DNA of 8,649 nt from the NCBI GenBank assembly GCA_964514665.1, contig CAZESH010000182.1, positions 1 to 8,649 of the forward strand, written 5' to 3'. A model generated the notes under the pieces. It did no database searches and had not been told where the DNA came from. It saw nothing but the letters and a program-made list of their open reading frames with translations. The stretch is from CAZESH01 sp964514665 (GTDB taxonomy: Bacteria; Bacillota; Bacilli; Paenibacillales; KCTC-25726). The position numbers were made by a program, and so were the translations under genes. Positions 6,402 to 8,649 of this stretch are shown here, piece after piece (positions within the stretch are counted from its first letter, which is position 1; every line of letters starts with the position of its first letter).

Positions 6402-7412
6402 TCAAAATTTCGGAATATGTATTTTCATCGTTGTGCCCGAGCCCGGCCTGCTCAGCAGTTCCATGCCGCCGCCAAGCTTTTGCGCCCTTTCCTTCATGGT
6501 CGACAGGCCGTATGAACCCGGCTTGACCGAGCTTACATCAAAACCGCCGCCGTCATCGCTGATCACAAGCGAGTATTGATGCCCGATGTCGTGCAGGGAC
6601 AAATTCACCAGCTTTGCCCGGGCATGCTTGACTACGTTGGACATGCCTTCCTGTATGATGAGAAACAATTGGTGCTCCTTGGCTTCGGATATATCGCTGT
6701 AAAGCTGCATGTCCAAGCTTCCCTGCAAGCCGTTTTGCCGACAGTAATCGGGAAACCAAGCCCCGAGCGCCTCCTCCAACGACTTGCCTTCAAGCTCCAA
6801 TGGCCGCAGCTGGGAAATCAAGCCGCGCAGCTGCTTTTGGGCATGATGGGACATGTCGATCAGCTGTTCCATCACCTTGCCGGCATGCGCCATGTCCATC
6901 TCCGTCACTTTAGGCAGCGAGGATGCAGCCATATGAATGGCGAAGAGCTGCTGGCTGACGGTATCGTGCAGGTCGCGCGCCAATCGCTTGCGCTCCTCCA
7001 GCACAGCGGCTTCCTCGCCGCCATCGCCTTCCAGCACCTTCTCTTCTCCGAGCTGCTGCAGCTTTTTGATTCGCTGCTCGACGGAGAAAGCCATTTCATT
7101 AAAATCTTCGTATAAATCGGCAAAAGAGTTTTTGCAGGAAAATTCGATTCTTCCCGATAAATTTCCCTTGGCCATCTGAATCATGCCTAGGTGAAGCGTG
7201 TCCAGCTGCCTTTGAAAACGCTGCGCCGCATAATATCCCACGGATAGTCCGATCAGTACGAGAATGCCTAAAAACCCCAGCAGAAATCCGTTTTCGGACA
7301 AAGATGCGTACAAATAGAACCAGCCGGCAAAGGATATTGCGGCCGTTGCCAGCGTAGCGACAAGAAAATAAAGCATCAGTTCCCACTTTGAATTTTGCGC
7401 AGTTTTGTTCAT
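6402..7412 (-). CDS. liaS: LiaS-type sensor histidine kinase
   Basis: The 336-residue sensor kinase of the LiaFSR system, kept in check by LiaF and activated by cell-wall antibiotics or other envelope damage in characterised Bacillales. Two membrane helices (about 12-36 and 42-62) are joined by a very short outside loop, an intramembrane-sensing layout. A HAMP-like linker (about 63-115) leads to a HisKA_3 dimerisation domain with phospho-acceptor His149 in RKRLARDLHDTVSQQLF. The ATPase domain shows QEGMSNVVKHA, SDDGGGFD and YGLSTMKERAQKLGG. The HisKA_3 type fits a NarL-family partner, the next gene. The ATG lies seven bases after the liaF stop, with only a weak ribosome site (GTGGGTTGAAG), so translation is probably coupled to liaF. 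The stop codon lies within the start region of liaR. Confidence 0.94.
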   Translation of the reverse strand: MNKTAQNSKWELMLYFLVATLATAAISFAGWFYLYASLSENGFLLGFLGILVLIGLSVGYYAAQRFQRQLDTLHLGMIQMAKGNLSGRIEFSCKNSFADLYEDFNEMAFSVEQRIKKLQQLGEEKVLEGDGGEEAAVLEERKRLARDLHDTVSQQLFAIHMAASSLPKVTEMDMAHAGKVMEQLIDMSHHAQKQLRGLISQLRPLELEGKSLEEALGAWFPDYCRQNGLQGSLDMQLYSDISEAKEHQLFLIIQEGMSNVVKHARAKLVNLSLHDIGHQYSLVISDDGGGFDVSSVKPGSYGLSTMKERAQKLGGGMELLSRPGSGTTMKIHIPKF

Positions 7413-7419
7413 ATCGGCT

Positions 7420-8409
7420 TCAACCCACTTTTTGCACTTTTACGTCGCCGATGAACATGCTGACGACCAGCTTGATTTTTTTATCGGCGTCTCCATAATT
7501 GGCGGTTTCCAGTCTTAAATTGCGCATCAAGCCGCTTTCATGACGGTCGAATACACGGATATCTCCAAGAAATGAGCTGGAAATCACACTTACTTCCACC
7601 TGCATGTCATTCGGAATGAAAATTTTCACGTCTCCGATAAAGGCGGAAACATTGATTTTCGTTTCTCCGTAAGGAATTTGCGCGGTCGTCAAGTCCAGAA
7701 TGGTATCGCCGATGAAATGAGAGATGTTCATCGGCTTTAGCTCCCAATAGTCGTGCCCCAAGTGCAAATCTCCGAAAAAACTGGAATGGTTTTCTTTCCC
7801 GCTCCAGCTTGTATGGGAATGCTCCCCGAATCCTCCCCACCTTTCTTCCCTGCGTTCGCGCCGCTCCTGCCAGCGTTCGCGGCGCGCATCCCGCCGCTCT
7901 TCGCGGGTCTCGCCCGAAGGCTGTGCCCCGATATCGGAAGTGCCGCTCAATTCGTCCGGATGGGGGATTTTGCGGCCGGGATCGTACGCCGTGCTCCCGC
8001 TCCCGTTATGATCGCCATATTTGTACTCGTATCGATAATCTCTTTTGCCCGACATCCGGCTGGGTTTAAACAGCATGGATAGGCCAATCAGAATCAAAAT
8101 CCCCGGTCCGGAAAATTTGAATAAATCGCCATAGGAAAGGTTCCCGAGAATGCCGAGGTTTTTCGCCAAAAACATTCCGCCCAGAAATACGATGAAGAGA
8201 TTCCAAATATAGGAGCCCCCCCGTCCGCTGTAGACTCTTTGCGCGAACAGCCCATGCAGGCCGACATAAATCATGAATACGGGCCAAAATTTGCGGAACA
8301 ACTCCCCGATATCCCAAGTGACGTAACCCAATTGCTGCATAAGGAACAGCAAACCTAGGCCGATAAGCATAAAACCGATGAAAAACCGGTTGGATGATCG
8401 TCTGTTCAT
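7420..8409 (-). CDS. liaF: LiaF-family membrane inhibitor of the LiaSR system
   Basis: A 329-residue membrane protein of the LiaF/VraT type, which in Bacillus subtilis holds the LiaS kinase inactive in the absence of stress. The N-terminal half has four membrane helices (about 9-28, 41-56, 67-86 and 98-114). A long polar linker follows (about 116-208), containing an Arg/Glu-rich block (167-191: ETREERRDARRERWQERRER and onward). The C-terminal domain carries five F-(F/I/L)-G-D motifs at residues 211, 232, 257, 280 and 319, the signature of the LiaF-like C-terminal beta domain. The frame extends to a TTG at 8424, but that TTG is part of the ribosome site; GGGAGGAA lies at ideal distance from the ATG at 8409. 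It is the first gene of the operon. No liaI, liaG or liaH lies upstream in this window, unlike the B. subtilis operon. Confidence 0.93.
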   Translation of the reverse strand: MNRRSSNRFFIGFMLIGLGLLFLMQQLGYVTWDIGELFRKFWPVFMIYVGLHGLFAQRVYSGRGGSYIWNLFIVFLGGMFLAKNLGILGNLSYGDLFKFSGPGILILIGLSMLFKPSRMSGKRDYRYEYKYGDHNGSGSTAYDPGRKIPHPDELSGTSDIGAQPSGETREERRDARRERWQERRERREERWGGFGEHSHTSWSGKENHSSFFGDLHLGHDYWELKPMNISHFIGDTILDLTTAQIPYGETKINVSAFIGDVKIFIPNDMQVEVSVISSSFLGDIRVFDRHESGLMRNLRLETANYGDADKKIKLVVSMFIGDVKVQKVG

Positions 8410-8530
8410 ACTGCTTCCTCCCAATCTGTAAACTCGTTTAAGGATCTATGTATAGTCTATTTGATTTTAGTTGAGGTTTATAGAGGCGGCAGGTGTATTT
8501 TTTTCTCCGTCCGCAGACCGAGCCCTGCTT
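8410..8530 (-). promoter_or_regulatory. Leader and presumed promoter region of liaFSR
   Basis: This stretch lies between an upstream terminator and liaF, so it should hold the operon promoter. On the minus strand I see -10-like hexamers TATAAA (near 8482-8477), TAAAAT (near 8470-8465) and TATACA (8454-8449), none with a good -35. A weak -35 is typical of regulated promoters. Two small palindromes occur: CTAT-GT-ATAG (8446-8455) and TAAAC-TC-GTTTA (8429-8440). The strong ribosome site GGGAGGAA is at 8422-8415. I cannot choose among the -10 candidates and see no clear match to the known LiaR box. Confidence 0.35.
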
Positions 8531-8559
8531 CAAAAGAAAAAGGGAGCTTGCGCTCCCTT
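8531..8559 (-). terminator. Intrinsic terminator of the transcription unit entering from the right
   Basis: On the minus strand AAGGGAGC-GCAA-GCTCCCTT is a perfect eight-base stem with a GCAA tetraloop, directly followed by TTTTCTTTTG. The plus-strand side has no T tract, so it acts in the minus direction. It begins six bases after the end of the right inverted-repeat copy and insulates liaFSR from upstream transcription. It implies a transcript entering the window from the right and ending here, with the repeat forming its 3' end. Confidence 0.92.
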
Positions 8560-8564
8560 ATGCT

Positions 8565-8649
8565 CTGCCCGAGAACCCCTTGAATTAAGACATCTAGGGC
8601 TGGGGGTATCTTCTGTAGAGACCTGGCGGTCGCCTTTGAAACCGGGAAA
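8565..8649 (-). repeat. Right copy of the inverted repeat, cut by the window edge
   Basis: This is the reverse-oriented partner of 112-206, read on the minus strand from TTTCCCGGTTTCAAAGG to GGTTCTCGGGCAG. It may continue past the window edge. It carries the same potential hairpin GGTCTCT-ACAGA-AGATACC, differing from the left copy in the loop, and ACCCC can pair with GGGGT further along. It is followed at once by the strong terminator at 8531-8559, so it probably lies at the 3' end of a transcript. One reading frame stays open through it, but differences between the copies are not of the synonymous kind, so I do not call it coding. Confidence 0.85.

Noticed and set aside
8436..8443. GTTTAAGG in the liaF leader as a shared operator with htrA
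   Set aside because: It is a single half-site without a partner at 10 to 11 bp; a seven-base match is expected about once by chance in a window of this size.
112..8649. Composite transposon bounded by inverted repeats
   Set aside because: The enclosed genes are typical core or housekeeping genes of Bacillales, no transposase is present, and no target-site duplication can be assessed because the right repeat is cut by the window edge.

Overview
This is a stretch of ordinary chromosome from a moderate-GC Gram-positive bacterium of the Bacillales, most like Paenibacillus or a close relative. That placement is inferred from the LiaFSR set, a YugN-family gene, an HtrA with a long cytoplasmic N-terminus, an IspH of the Bacillus type, and strong GGAGG-type ribosome binding sites. 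All eight supported genes lie on the minus strand, so transcription runs from the right end to the left.

In order of transcription: liaF, liaS and liaR (8409 to 5716) form a tight operon for sensing cell-envelope stress, followed after about 70 bases by a YugN-family gene (5646 to 5233). A control region with two opposed pairs of direct repeats (5118 to 5190) precedes an HtrA/DegP-type membrane serine protease (5102 to 3540), which ends at a strong intrinsic terminator (3473 to 3519). A new promoter then serves an OmpR-family response regulator (3411 to 2722) and its sensor kinase (2721 to 1258), which abut and are translationally coupled. Last is ispH (1162 to 221), the final enzyme of the MEP isoprenoid pathway.

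The functional theme of the first seven genes is surveillance of the cell envelope: a cell-wall-stress three-component system, a membrane-anchored quality-control protease, and a second two-component system next to the protease. That the OmpR-type regulator controls htrA is an inference from adjacency and from the 10 to 11 bp direct repeats at the htrA promoter; nothing in the sequence proves it. ispH supplies isoprenoid precursors, including those for the undecaprenyl carrier used in wall synthesis, but its position may be incidental.

The window is bounded by two copies of a roughly 90 bp repeat in inverted orientation (112 to 206 and 8565 to 8649, the latter cut by the window edge). Both point inward, and the right copy is followed by a strong terminator. 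This is the least explained element here. I see no mobile-element genes, CRISPR array, tRNA, rRNA or phage genes, and no gene-free stretch longer than 300 bases. I do not see a new multi-gene system; the points worth following are the inverted repeat, the htrA operator-like array, the palindrome in front of ispH and the structured liaR-yugN gap.
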